Part shown: piece by piece, positions 34,466 through 46,302 of the stretch | Layout: each line of letters starts with the position of its first letter | Numbering within the stretch: position 1 is the stretch's first letter | Source of the DNA: Tetraselmis striata | Taxonomy: Eukaryota > Chlorophyta > Chlorodendrophyceae > Chlorodendrales > Chlorodendraceae | Assembly (NCBI GenBank): GCA_006384855.1 | Contig: VCJN01000289.1 | Location: 211,232-275,231 of the forward strand | Length of the DNA stretch: 64,000 nt | Direction of reading: 5' to 3' | Position numbers and translations under genes: made by a program | The notes under the pieces: generated by a model | Seen by the model: only the letters and a program-made list of their open reading frames with translations | What the model was told of the DNA's origin: nothing | Database searches by the model: none

Positions 34466-37319
34466 ACTTCCCGCAGGTCTGTCCGCCGCGGCGGGACAGG
34501 TCTCAGACGCCGGTGATGGCCTCCTGGACACGTCATCCATGAGCTTCTACGGCTTCTATGGCTTCTACGGATTCCCGGCGGAGCCCGATCTGCGGTGCGA
34601 GATTGTCAGCATCAAGTTCAACCTCTACAACTACGGCGCACAGGACCTGACCTACGTGTCCACTATCCAGTACATCATCGACGGCACAAAGGCCGCCATC
34701 GACGCCACCTACCTGCAGGCGGTGCCCACCGGCAGCTCGGACGACTACCGCGTCGAGGTCACCGAGCTGAGCGGCTCGGAGGTCACTTACGTCACCGTGT
34801 CCGTGGACGTCCTGTTCGTGCACAACCCCGCCGGCAACAGCTACTCCAAGAGCAGCGACTACGGCGGCGCGTTCGCCAAGTACCTGGGCGTCGCCGGCGA
34901 GGACGAGCCGAACAACGTTACTGATGCGCCCACCAGCGGCGTCAGCTCCATCGGCCTGGACCTAGTCGTCATGGGCTACGACGAGGCCACTCTGGCCGAC
35001 GCCAACGAGAAGGCAGCCTTCGAGGCCACGCTCACCGCCGCCATGCAGGCCGCCGTCTTCCAGACCTACGGCAGCTCCGTCGCCGCTGAGGGCGTGAGCG
35101 TGCAGACATTTGGCGTCTCCGACGAGGGAACCGACAGCGATCCCGCCGTCGCCGTTCGCATCTACGTGCACTTCGAGAAGATGGCCGACATCGCAGCGCA
35201 GTTCCTGTCGGACCTCGTCTCTGACCCCTACCAGTTCGGCGACAACTACGGCGTGCTGTCGGGGAAGATCAAGGTCGTGGAGGCCGTCGACGTAACCGCC
35301 GACACCATGATGGCCGCCGACTCTCGCAAGCTGCTCCAGAACGCCGTCGTTGGCGACGATTCTACGACAACCAACCACCTGGTGACCGGCATCGCGGCCG
35401 CCGGCCTCGGCGTGGCTTCCATCGAGGAAGGCGGCATTGTGTGCAAGAATTCCCCTGTGTCCTCCTTCTACGGCGTCTACGGCTTCGACTCCGCGTCCGC
35501 CGCAATTGGTGGCTCCTCCGGCGGCGCCGGTGGCGCTGGCAGCGCCGGCGGCGCCGGCGGCTATCAGAGCGCCGACGGCTCCTTCAACCCCCGTGGTGGC
35601 TCCGCCTCCGCCGTCGCAGGTGGTTCCTCCGGAGTCGCAGGCGGCTCCTCCGGCGTCCTGGACTCGGACGAGGGGTTCTACGGAACCACCTCCTTCTACG
35701 GCACCTCCTTCTACGGCACCTCCTTCTACGGCACCTCCTTCTACGGTGAGGACTCCGTGGTGGTGGGCTCCAGCGCTACCCAGCCTGGATCCAGTGCCGC
35801 CGACATGTCGTTCTACGGTTACTCCCCTGTGGCGGCGCCCAAGCCCGAGAGCCCCAGCCCCAGTGGTGGAAGCCCTCCTGGCCCCAGGCCCACCGAGTCC
35901 CCGGTCACACCCACCACCATTCCGGTGTACTTCACCTCGATCCTGTCTGACTACGACATGGCCGACCTTACCGGCCCCGACATGGCCGCCTTCCGCCAGG
36001 ACTACACCGCCGCGGTGGAGAACGCCGTGCGCCTGCTGGGCATCACCTCTGACCCCCAGGTGTCCATCCAGGACGTGCGCGCCGGCTCCGTGGCCGTCGA
36101 CACCGTGGTCACCTTTGTGGACGACGTGTCCGGCTCTGAGCTGCTGATGCAGGTGCTGGCGCAGAACCCCAGCCTTGCCTTCCCCGCCTTCAGCTCCCTG
36201 GGCTCCATCACCATTTCGGACGTCTATTCCGGTGAGGACGGTCAGACCCGCCCGGAGCCCCCCATCGGCCGCCCCGAGCCCGAGCGCCCCAGCACCGACC
36301 AGTGCGACCAGATGGACCGCTACGGCGACTGCTGCCCCACCACCCTGGACGCCAAGCTCGAGTGCTGCTCCAGCGGCGCTGTGGACGAGTGCGGCGTGTG
36401 CGGCGGCGACGGCTCCACCTGCGCGCTGTCCGCGCTGGTCCGCGTGTCCACCCCCGCCCGCCCCGGCCTGGACGACCCCAGCAGCGACGCCTTCCAGGCC
36501 ATGCTGGCCGACTTCAAGGAGGGCATGGCCTCTCTGTTCACCGCCTTCAACATTGACGCCACCGCCGTGGAGGTGGACGCCACCGCCGTGACCTCCGCCG
36601 CCGGCGCCAACGGCGACATCACGCTGGACATCCCCTTCCGCATGTACCCCAGCGCCGCCAACGGCGTGACCGTGCCCACCGTCCCCCGCGCCACCAGCAT
36701 CCTGACCTCGGCGGCCGCCAGCGGCATGACCTACCAGGACATCACCATCGTGGAGGTGCTGGACGTGTCCCGCCGCGGCGTGTGCGACAACGGCATCTGC
36801 GAGATTGGCGAGATGCTGCCCGTGGCCGGCTCCCTGCCTGAGGACCTGTGCGCCCAGGACTGCCCCGGCGTCGTGTCCTGCCCCGTCGGCTCCGCCGCGG
36901 ACCTCGTGGGCGAGCGCTACTCCACCTGCACCGGCAACGGCGCCTGCGTCCAGTCCAGCGGCGAGTGCCGCTGCAACACCGGCTACGCCGGCGAGAACTG
37001 CGGCCAGTGCGCCAACGCCTTTGTCGCCCAGGACGGCAAGTGCGTCGCCATCGCCACCGAGGAGGACGTGCAGGAGCTCGAGAAGGAGATCACGCAGACC
37101 TCCAGCGACAACACCCAGCGCGACATCATCCTGGGCGTCGTCTTTGGCATCATCGCCCTCATCCTCATCTCCCTGGGCATGTACTGGATGCTGGTGCTCC
37201 GGAAGAGGCGAGCGGGCGCGCGCGAGGAGGGTCTCGCCTTCTCGTCGCAGCAGCAGGTGCCTGCCAGCAACGAGGAGCCTGACATCCCCACCAGGCAGTT
37301 GGCCGAGAACACCGTGTAG
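33710..37319 (+). CDS. large secreted type I membrane protein with FYG repeats and EGF-like domain, two exons
   Basis: Exon 1 (33710-33752) encodes MKHSGIAAALLLLL. A GTGAGT donor at 33753 joins in phase to an acceptor at 34476, and exon 2 starts LSAAAGQVSDAG, so the spliced start is a classic signal peptide that exon 2 alone lacks. Mature order: FYGFYGFYGF repeat; three related alpha/beta modules of about 150 residues separated by linkers; a Gly/Ser-rich linker and a second FYG block (four TSFYG in tandem near 35690-35745); a Pro-rich linker (PKPESPSPSGGSPPGP); a Cys cluster with DECGVCGGDGSTC; a third module; a laminin/EGF-type domain (CTGNGACVQSSGECRC, YAGENCGQC); a transmembrane helix (IILGVVFGIIALILISLGMY); and a basic cytoplasmic tail. 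Total about 961 residues. It is probably a cell-surface or extracellular-matrix adhesion protein. No family name is assigned. Confidence 0.85.
33753..34476 (+). other. intron 1 of the membrane-protein gene, poly-C 3' tract
   Basis: A 724-nt phase-1 intron, GTGAGT to CCCGCAG. It holds a CT-rich stretch at 33838-33865 and a run of about 30 C (34433-34463) just upstream of aaacttcccgcag. It is inferred from signal-peptide continuity. Confidence 0.85.
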
Positions 37320-38873
37320 AGCGCCACAACTGCTCGCACCGGTGTCTAGTGGCTTCACCGCCCCGGCTTATGCATCCAGGGGGGGGGGGGCGGCCGGAAG
37401 CCACACGAGATGACCCTACATCTTCGACAGGAGTGCACTACCACCGCGGCGCTGTGAGCATTGGCGCCGTGTAGCTGGGGCTGCACGCAACAACATTCCA
37501 ACCGGTCGCACCAGGCCGCCGGTTGTGGTATTATCTTTTTCCTTGCTTTCTTTTCTTCATATTTCTTGAATGGTACTTTGGGTTAGGGTTTGCTGGTAGT
37601 CACCACACCCTGATGGGTAATAATGATTTGGTCTCTGCGGATGTAAGAGACAGTCATACACCACCTCGAATCACGCCTTTTGCCTCTACCTCCAGCAGCG
37701 CGCGCCCCCCAGCAGCCACCACCCTACCCTGAGCCACACTGATCTGACATTGCAGTTGCCTCGCACGTCTTGCCCCCATGAGCACAAAAAACGGGGGACA
37801 CTGAATTGCGCGGCAGTGCTGTGACTCGCTACAACCTCTATTAAGTGTGATATCATTAATCTCACATCACATATCATTAGTCACTGCTTCTGCTAAGGAT
37901 GCATGTGAGGCAACTAGAACAAATAACAATTGGATGGGAAATATTCTTGCCCCCTTTGCTTTTCTTACATCTTCTTACGTTTAGTTGCAGCACCATGAAA
38001 GCCTTCCTCAATTCTTCTGGCGGGGGGGGGAGTCATCTGAAAGTTTCCGTTGCTTCCCGTTGATTCCCCAAAGGCTAATAAACTCGCAGACCCCATTGCA
38101 TGCATGGATACGTATTGATTGTGTATGGGCCTGGAGTGTACGGGTCGACTCTTTGGTTACTAGTAGCGCGTTGCCCGCCGATTTCACTGGCCCCTGCAAA
38201 CAGGAAGCCAATATTATGAAGTCCCGGTGACCAGGCAAACCATATATGTACCATGTCAAAGTTGTGATAACATGTGACGGTGCCCTGAGTCGACACTGGG
38301 CAGGAGTGGTATGGTATGCTGAAACGCGCCCGGCACAACGGCCCAGGGGTAGCTAGAGGGCGTCACATATTCGCAATTGGGTGTAGATGTAGCCCCGCTC
38401 GACAGGAGCCCAAGTCACACCAACTATTGATCCCTACCGGAGTCACATGACTCCGTGAACGCACCGAGGTGCTGCGACCGACTCGAACGCCCGGGAACTC
38501 TGCCTCCTGTCAAATGTGCATTTCATATCCGTACAGACGCGGGATCACGTGGCGGTCCGTAGGTGCGAGGGCAGCATACTAATGTGTTCATACTGTGACC
38601 ACCTCCGGACTTCAGTAATCCGATTGCGGCAATGTATCAACTTACGTGTGATCCAGGGTTGAACTCCCCGACGGGCTTGTGATCGGCCTATTGCATTCAG
38701 GCAGGAGGCTCTGCCCCTACACAATGGCGTCATGACTCTACCGACACTGGCGCCGTGCGGGCGTGGAGGGGGTTTCCCTGGCGGAGGAAGAGGGTGTCGA
38801 GACGGCGGCCGGCGCAGCGCAGCCCGCGTACGGCCCCGCCATGCTGGAGCGCATTCGGACACGCGGGGAGTGA
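37320..38873. other. 3' flank of the membrane-protein gene; no gene seen
   Basis: A G run lies at 37380-37391 and an AT-richer region at 37520-38030. The polyadenylation signal was not identified; TGTAA, the usual green-algal signal, was not located with confidence. Short frames here are not supported. Confidence 0.4.
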
Positions 38874-39050
38874 GGCGGCGTGGCGGCCCACCAGTGGTGG
38901 GCGTCGCCCCGCCAGTGGCACGGCGGCGCGGGCGCGCTGAGGCGCACGCAGTGCAAGATGGCCAAGTCCTGCTGCCGAGAGCACCAGCAGATGGATCGGA
39001 AGGCTCACACGCGTGAGTGCCGCAAACATTTTCTTCGCCGCCAAGCGTAA
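38874..39050 (+). pseudogene. MYND-type zinc finger fragment
   Basis: Between an in-frame TGA (38871) and TAA (39048) the frame reads a Trp-rich segment, then C-K-M-A-K-S-C-C-R-E-H-Q-Q-M-D-R-K-A-H-T with RECRK after it. This matches the second half of a MYND finger (C-x5-YC-x3-CQ-x6-H-x3-C), with Tyr replaced by Cys and one Cys by His. There is no start codon or first half. MYND domains are protein-interaction zinc fingers, and this is a remnant. Confidence 0.4.
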
Positions 39051-39836
39051 GGCGCTACGGATCCGCATCAAGCCTGAAGAGGTCCAGATGGACCCATTGG
39101 CACTCGACCCAGTGTTGCTGCCCTCGTGATATTCCAGCTAATGCATCTGATTCTGATCTTTGATCTACACTTGATGCGGACCCTCCTGGGCTTCCAAGGA
39201 CTGCCTCCTATGGGCACGGCCGCCCTATGCGGGTTCATGCTGCCAGGCCGTAAGACAGCTGGCCTGGTTCTCCCAGGAGCTACGTTGTAACAATTTTCAA
39301 TTGAAGTGCGGACCCTGGGAGGGAGGTCAGGGAGGGGGGGCGGATGCCTTGGCTACTGTTGGCCCTTGCGAGGCGAGACGGAAAAAAGGGGGGAACGATG
39401 ACGGCGCGATCCGCACAGCTTAAAATCAGCCGAGATGTGGAACATATCGCCGGGTATTGAGCTTCCCACGATTTGTCCCATTTATATGGAGGCGTTACTG
39501 TGTCCCATGCGCATGCATGACTATCGATTCAATGCACAAGACCTGGGTATAGGACCTACTGCATAGGACGCGCGACGGAACCTACGTGCCCACGATGTAT
39601 GTGGTTTGTGTAACATGATAAGATACGCATGTTAACATGTTCGAGGATGCCACTCGCCCACCCGCCCTTGACCACACTGTCAAGGCTACATATAATACTA
39701 CAAAGCCATATAATACCACAAAGCTACATGTTGCCGCATGCACACATTCTTTGCCCCCCAAACATCCACGAAGGTGAGCACCTCAACGCAGAGGCCTTCC
39801 TTTCTTGACATGTTCCCGCCTCACCTGCGGACGCGG
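39051..39836. other. no gene seen; 3' flank of the minus-strand gene at 39837
   Basis: The sequence is mixed and AT-richer, with a short duplicated element tataatactacaaagccatataataccacaaagc at 39689-39723. No frame is supported. Confidence 0.4.
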
Positions 39837-41525
39837 TCACGCCGCCCCTCCATGAGCCCCCCCATCAGCCCCCGCAGCCTTGGCGCAGCAGTTGACCCGC
39901 AGAAGCTCGACATCCCCCATCTGGGCGGCCACAAGATCCGCCGTCGGCTCTTCCGCGAACAGCGCGCTCTTCCGCAGGACGGCCGCCGCCTGCCGCTGCA
40001 TGTCGGCGCGGCGTCGTGGCGTGAAGGAGATGTGGTCGGTGAGGCGTTCGGGCCAAAATGGCTTGAACCACTCCGCGGGGTGCAGGTGCATGCGGTACAG
40101 CTTCGACACCCAGTCCATGTTGATGCGGTGAATGTTACAGCCGGCCCGAAAAAGCGTGCGCACGCAGTGGATGTTGATGACGCGAACGTCACTCTCGTCC
40201 TGGACGGGGTCGGGGTCATCGTCACCGGCGCACAACGCCTCGGCGATGGGGGCGGTGTCGTAGTCAAACTTGCTCGAGGGCGCGTTGGTGGGCCGCTCCT
40301 CGGGATCCATGTGGCTGAAGTAGCGATGCTTTATCTTCGCGATCACGTCATCCAGAACAGCCAACAGGACCACCGCCTCGGCGGCGCAGTTTGGGAGAGG
40401 CCGCCAAATGCCCTGCTGCAGGCGCGCAGCCAGCCGGGCCGCGCACTGCCCCATCTGCTCCGTCCACCCGGGGATCTCGGCGTAGGGCTCCGCCACCGCG
40501 GGGAACCTGACTATTGACTCGCCCATCTCATCGTCCACGAGATCGTTGGCCACGATCCATAGCTCGCGGCACAGAATCCAAGCCACATTGGGCGATAGGC
40601 ACCAGCTCTCCTCCGCCTTTTGCTCCTCATTGTCGGCCCCCGCCGGGCCATCCTCGTCATCGTCCGGATCCCACGCTTGCGGGCGGGTAGCTGCCGGAGG
40701 GACGGGGTACAGTTCGGCCCAATCCACTCGCTCGGCCCACTCGGCGCGGTGGCACTCCACCACCAGCTCGACAGGCGGCGCGCCCCAGTACGCGATCGCG
40801 CTGCTGTCGCTGCTGTCTCGCTCGTTCCGGATCGTCAAGCGGTGCCGCTCCCACGCCTCGTCCAGCACCGCCTTCGTGCCCGCCGCCCAGGCGAGCAAGG
40901 CGTGCAGCCCCTGCCGAACGTGCGCCTCGTGCGCGGTGGCGAGGCATGCCGCAGCCAGGGCAGCTACCACCCGGAGCTCCTGCCCTGCAAAGCCGCAAGT
41001 CTACGAGACAGGGCAGCTGTCAGCAAACATCGGACGGCAGCATACATCCACAACCAGCAACAATATTATTTAATACGAATTTCTCTCAATAATTGTCATA
41101 CAGCTTCTGCCGGCTTCCTTTCACCCAAAGAAAGACTGCGGAGATACCTGAAACCTCTCCAGCTGCTCCACGGTAGCCAGTAGCTGCGCCTCGTCAACGT
41201 CGTCCTCTATGTCCTGATCATCCTCGTCGAAAGCTTCGAAAGGGTCTTCCCTCGATACGACCGCCATCAGCACACGGTGCAGGCCTCCGCCTGCTTCCAG
41301 CATCCGCGGCAGGGACAGCGCTCCCCCTTCTGGCGTGGTCTTAGGGTCCGCCCTGAATTCCGCCGCCGCGCTCGCCAGCCGCTGCGCGCGCGCCACAAGC
41401 GCCCGAGCTCCTGGCAGCTCGGCGGGAGGCACCAGCGGGCTCTGCGCGAGGGCGCACCCCAGCTGCTCGGCCACTGCGTGCAGCTCGGCGCGTTCCGTAA
41501 CACTCACCTCGGGCGACCCGGCCAT
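39837..41525 (-). CDS. unknown protein, two exons, paralogue of the gene at 44248-45995
   Basis: Exon 1 (41525-41148) starts MAGSPEVSVTERAELHAVAE and ends LERFQ at a CAG/GTATCT donor, phase 0. A 168-nt intron ends at CAG before 40979, where exon 2 resumes ELRVVAALAAACLATAHEAH and runs to 39837. The product is about 505 residues. The N-terminal part is Ala-rich and helical. The middle has an acidic stretch (DPDDDEDGPAGADNEEQ) and Trp-containing motifs (LSPNVAWILCRELW, EIPGWTEQM). The conserved C-terminal part reads HPAEWFKPFWPERLTDHISF and EEPTADLVAAQMGDVELLRV. No domain or catalytic motif is recognised. The downstream paralogue confirms exon limits. Both genes lie on the minus strand about 2.7 kb apart. 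Confidence 0.7.
40980..41147 (-). other. intron (GT-AG) of the 39837-41525 gene
   Basis: GTATCT donor and CAG acceptor. Acceptor placement is supported by alignment with the paralogue, where exon 2 begins LRAVAALSAACLATEQQAH. Confidence 0.7.
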
Positions 41526-44247
41526 CTTGAGCAGGGGACCAGGCCGCGTGGAGAGGCGAGGTGGGAAAGACCGGCGCAGGGTGTGAGCGCGTGTGTGCCT
41601 GTGTGGTTTGGGTCCGTCCGATGTATTCATTGGGCACTGATCGCCCACCGAATATGTAACAGCGGCGCGACGGATCGTCGCGCCGCCGGTGCTCGTATGT
41701 ATATAGGTCGTCGTCGCGTATATATATCATATTCGTCGAGCCGCTGCATACAGTAGTCGTCATCAGCGTGTTTCCCTCCCCAGTACTTTTCGTGTATTCT
41801 CTAGACGCTATCCCTGTATAAACCAACAAACAGTCACCATGTAGTCGCTAGACCTCCGCCACCGCTGAACGATCGTGGTCATCATCGGCAACAGAGGGTA
41901 CCCTCTGTCAGCATAATCATACGACATATATCACCAGCGCGCGCGAATACCGCGCGCTTATTATGTTCGTCCTGGTACATCTTTCCACATACGGATGGGG
42001 CTTGCGAATTCAATTGACATGCGCGGCTTCATTGACGCAGTGCGCGCGTGCTTGCAAGTTGCTCAGGGTCGGGGGGCTTGGGGAAAACGCCGTGCTGATT
42101 GCGCGATAAATCTGCCCGATATTGCCACGCGGTATGCGTAGCTGTTGCCATCTCGTTACATATTTCGAATAGGCAATAATGGTAGAGCTTGTGCGCGGCG
42201 CACGATGAGCGCTTGAAAAGAACAAATTCCCCCATAATCAGTGTGCATATGTAACAATGGGACACAACTACTACCCACGTATATGCACTGGTAGTGTGAT
42301 TTGTGAAAGTGCTTTACAGTAGTCGCAACAAATCCCCATACTGGTACCCATGCTACAGCACCCTTGGGTATGATAACTTTTGCCATGAAGTGCGGCATTG
42401 AAGTTTGATAGCCACCCCGGTACATGAGACAACCCCTCTGTATCGATTCCGCTAAAACTTGCTTTATGGGCAAACTCATGGGCATAGTGTTGCTATTTTC
42501 GTTGCATGTGCAGGTGGGGCCAAGAGGGCTCTCGCGGCCTCCTTGCCGTGGGGCGAAGCTTTTCTATAGTAGTGCATGGCCGCACGCCCATAGTGCACCT
42601 ACGTGAGCCGAGTGGCATGGGAATGGCGTGCGCTTGGATGCTTCGATTCATACTTGCCTACCCATTCATGTGGAAATAATGACGTGAAAAGGGAAATCCC
42701 GCATGCCGACCGTGGGCATCGCTCGAGGGGGACATGTGCCAAGTATGAGTACGTGTAGTCCGTGCACGAGTACACCCAACAAACGGTCACCCCGTCGTCG
42801 GGTATCAAGGCATATGTGTGGCCTTCCGTATAATGGTCGTATTTGAGATCCACTTGGCGTTGAGTTCCACACTCATACGGTAGTGACAGACGTCACAGAC
42901 GTCGTCAAAACGATCTATTGTTCCTAAAAACGCGAAAATGCCTAAACGACCTCGGACGGGCGCGAGAACCCTAGTGGAGTAGGACCCTAGTGCGGTGTTA
43001 TGGAGGGATTGTAGTCCGGCTCGGTAAGATTTGTATGGGTTTTGTTTTTTTGCTGACATTTTCTGGCAACGCAGTGAGAAACACCGCGAGTTCAAGATAT
43101 GCACAACAAGCCGCCGTCGGCTGCATGGACAATGGTATCACGCCACATCGTGCACAGGCGCGCGCAACTATGGCCCCACCCAACCTAACAACGCCCTAGC
43201 TTTACTTACACGTTTCCTCACCCATCCATGGCCATCTCACCATGCAATGGTCTCATGCATGCCCAGCAGCACGTGTGGGGCACCAAACTCTGTATTTAGG
43301 TGTAAACTGGGTACTGGAAACGTCCAATATGGCGCCATGGACACTCGGACGACCGTGTAGGACATTCGTTAGGGTTACAGGGTTTTATGATGATAAAGTT
43401 TGGTCATAAATGTGCATCATTCCAGGGGTTCAGAAACCCTATATTTAGCTTGCCCTACTATTCTCAATTCAGATTTGGCGAAACAGGGGCCTACTGAGAC
43501 TTATGTGGAGGGGTGTACGTCGTCGTCGAGCTCGTAGTCATCTTGCAGAGTAACAATGCAAAAATAACAACCCGCACCGCGGCATAAGGGATTTGCCACA
43601 GAAATGCTAAGTGCCTCGCATAATGCGTAATCTTTTACGTATTGGAATATGTGTTATTACAGCGGAATGAGATGACACCCAACAATACGAGATTGGTTAT
43701 AGTAATTATTGCTGCTATAGCTAACTAGAAAATTGATTAAGACATGCATGTAATGTGTCGTAGCTGCTATGGCAGTCTGTCCTACCGATGATGTCGTCAC
43801 TATATCATCTTGATATGATGTGGTCTGTGACAAAGATATTTGTACCTTAGAACTTTGTTGTGCCAAATAACAATTAGTCTTCAGAGGATAGTACGGCTAA
43901 CAACATGATGCCAACGCATGATTGTTGCGCGATAAATACAAACTACCAAGACAGGTAGCAGCGCCGCGCGGCAGATGACAGAGCGCGACTTTATCATTGT
44001 ATACATATTATGGCAGTCGCGCCACGGCGCAATAAGCACAACATTCCCCAAAAAACATTCCGATGATTGCGCGATTTAATAGCGGCACCGGCGTTGCGGC
44101 GCTGCGACGACAACACTCCAGCAACGCATATGCTTGTAGGTGGAACAATACTGACTAGGGTATAGCACAGGGTTTTGAAGCTGCTATTATGTGCCCAACC
44201 TCGATGAACCCGCTATATGTCGAGCGATTGTCCAGCTGCAGGCACCA
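41526..44247. other. no confident gene; intergenic region between paralogues
   Basis: 41526-42000 is the 5' flank of the first paralogue. 42000-44150 is AT-richer with short frames of no recognisable product on either strand. Short palindromic repeats such as gcgcgataaat recur at about 42105 and 43929. Nothing supports a gene. Confidence 0.4.
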
Positions 44248-45995
44248 TCACACCGCTTCCTCCGCCTCGGCATTGTCAACCGCCGCCTTGGCGCAGCAGG
44301 AGACCCTCAGAAGTTCGACGTCCCCCATCTGCGCAGCCACGAGGTCCGCCGTGGGCTCCTGCGAGAAAAGCGCGCTCCCGCGCAGGATGGATGCGGCTCG
44401 CTGTTGCATGACGATGCGGCGGCTGGGCGCGAACGAAATGTGGTCGGTGAAGCGGTCGGGTTGGAAGGGCTTGAACCACTCGGCGGGGTGCAGGCTCACG
44501 GCATCCAACGCCATCCAGTCGTTGTTGATGCTGTCAATCGTCCAGCCCCACTGAAATAGCAGGTCCACATGTGCACCCTCAAACACCCAATCCCGGAGCG
44601 GGTCAATGTCGAAGTCAAACTTGCTTGAGGGGACGTGGCTGGGGTGGTCCTCGGCCAGAAATTCGGCAAAGTAGTCGTCGTGGAGCATCATGTCGTCCAG
44701 GTAATCGAGCGAGCTGCGCAACACCACCGCCTCGGCGGTGCAGTTAGGGAGAGGGCGGCATGTGCCCTTCTGCAGTCGCACCGCCATGCGGGCCGCGCAC
44801 TGCGCCATCTGATCCATCCACCCGGGAATCTCCGCGTAGAGCTCGGCCACCTCGGGGATCACGCTCGAGTGCGCCTGCTGCTCAATCATCATCAGGTCCG
44901 CGGAGGACCAGAGCTCGCGGCACAGCACCCAGGCCAGCTTGGGCGACAGACACCAGCCGCCTTCCCATGCATCCTCCTCATCGCTCCCCTGGCTGCTCTC
45001 CTCACGCTCCTCCTCATCCTCAACATCCCATCCATGAGGACGGACCGCCTTCGGTGGGACCGGGTACAGCTCCGCCCACCTCACGCGGTCGGCCCAGTGC
45101 TGATCTGCCCCCAGCTCAACCAGGGGCGAGGCCCAGTAGTCGATGGATGGGCGCGTGCTTCGCTCGTTCTGGATCACCAGGCGGTACTGCTCCCACGCCT
45201 CGCGCAGTACCGCCCCCGTGCCCTGCGCCCAGGCGAGCAAGGCATGCAGCCCCTGCTTTACGTGGGCCTGCTGCTCCGTGGCGAGACACGCCGCAGACAG
45301 GGCAGCCACTGCCCGGAGCTGCGGCCTCCCAAAGCTGCGAATCTGCAAGGCGACAGTCGACCAGCTCTTAACAATCTAAAGAAGAGGGAGGCGAGAGAGA
45401 GAGGGATAAACTTGTAAATATTTAGGTGGAGCTGTAGTGGTTTACGGGCATCACCGCCTTTCCTTGGGCTATACTGGCGAGCGCTTCCAAATTATTTAGG
45501 GATTAACTAATCTCGACGCTGCCATCTCCGTGCTTCCGTGTGCAGCGCTGTCACCATATCTGACTGGGGTATCCTTCAGGCGACGCAAAAAGGCAGCATT
45601 GTCTCGAGTCGTCATGTCGTGCGAGCGCTTGCCTGAAACCTCGATAGCTGTCCCACGACAGCTCGCAGTTGCGCGTCATCGTCATCCTCCTGCACAGCAT
45701 CTTCGTAAAACTCGTGCCCAGCCACGCGCGCAGTCGCCACAGCTTTATGCAGAGCTCCGCCCGCTTCCAGCATCCGCGGCAGGGACAGCGCCTCTCCTCC
45801 CACCACGGAGCCCAGGTCCGCCCTGAATGCCGCCGCCGCGCTTGCCAGCCGCTCCGCACGCGCCACGAGCGCCCGAGCTTCGGGCAGCTCGGCGGGAGGC
45901 ATCAGCGGGCTCTGCGCGAGGGCGCAACCCAGCTGCTCGGCCACCGCGTGCAGCTCAGCACGCTCTGTGGCGCTGACCACGAGCGGCCCTGCCAT
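44248..45995 (-). CDS. unknown protein, two exons, paralogue of the gene at 39837-41525
   Basis: Exon 1 (45995-45633) starts MAGPLVVSATERAELHAVAE and ends LSRFQ. The donor is CAG/GCAAGC, a GC-AG intron where the paralogue has GT. Exon 2 (45318-44248) begins LRAVAALSAACLATEQQAH and keeps the family motifs LSPKLAWVLCRELW, EIPGWMDQM, HPAEWFKPFQPDRFTDHISF and EPTADLVAAQMGDVELLRV. The spliced product is about 477 residues. The acidic linker (DVEDEEEREESSQGSDEED) differs from that of the paralogue, while N- and C-terminal blocks are strongly conserved, suggesting duplicated functional genes under constraint. No domain is recognised. Confidence 0.7.
45319..45632 (-). other. intron (GC-AG) of the 44248-45995 gene
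   Basis: 314 nt, donor GCAAGC, acceptor near GCCGCAG, phase 0. The donor is non-canonical but accepted by spliceosomes. It is homologous in position to the GT-AG intron of the paralogue. Confidence 0.65.
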
Positions 45996-46302
45996 GTTGA
46001 GGAGGGAACCAGGCCGAGTGGAGAGAGGCGCTGGTAAAGACTGGCACGGGGTGAGCCCGGGGTAAGGGGTAAGTGTTTCGCGATGACGATGGACACTCGC
46101 CGATGAGTATCGACCGCGCGACGCTTCATTGTTATTTGCCTTATATATTCGCTAGTTTTATTAGAATCCGCGCCTTTTCTTTCCATACGGGTACCGGTAT
46201 CTATATAATTATCACCGACATTATAATACCTGGATCAATGCCTAACTTCATGTAAAACGTAAAAAAACGTATATATATATATATATATTTAGGGCTGTGT
46301 AT

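Noticed and set aside
34962-37358. 798-codon minus-strand frame opposite the membrane-protein gene
   Set aside because: Composition is Gly/Ala/His/Val-rich and is the antisense shadow of a GC-rich coding exon with strong third-position bias.
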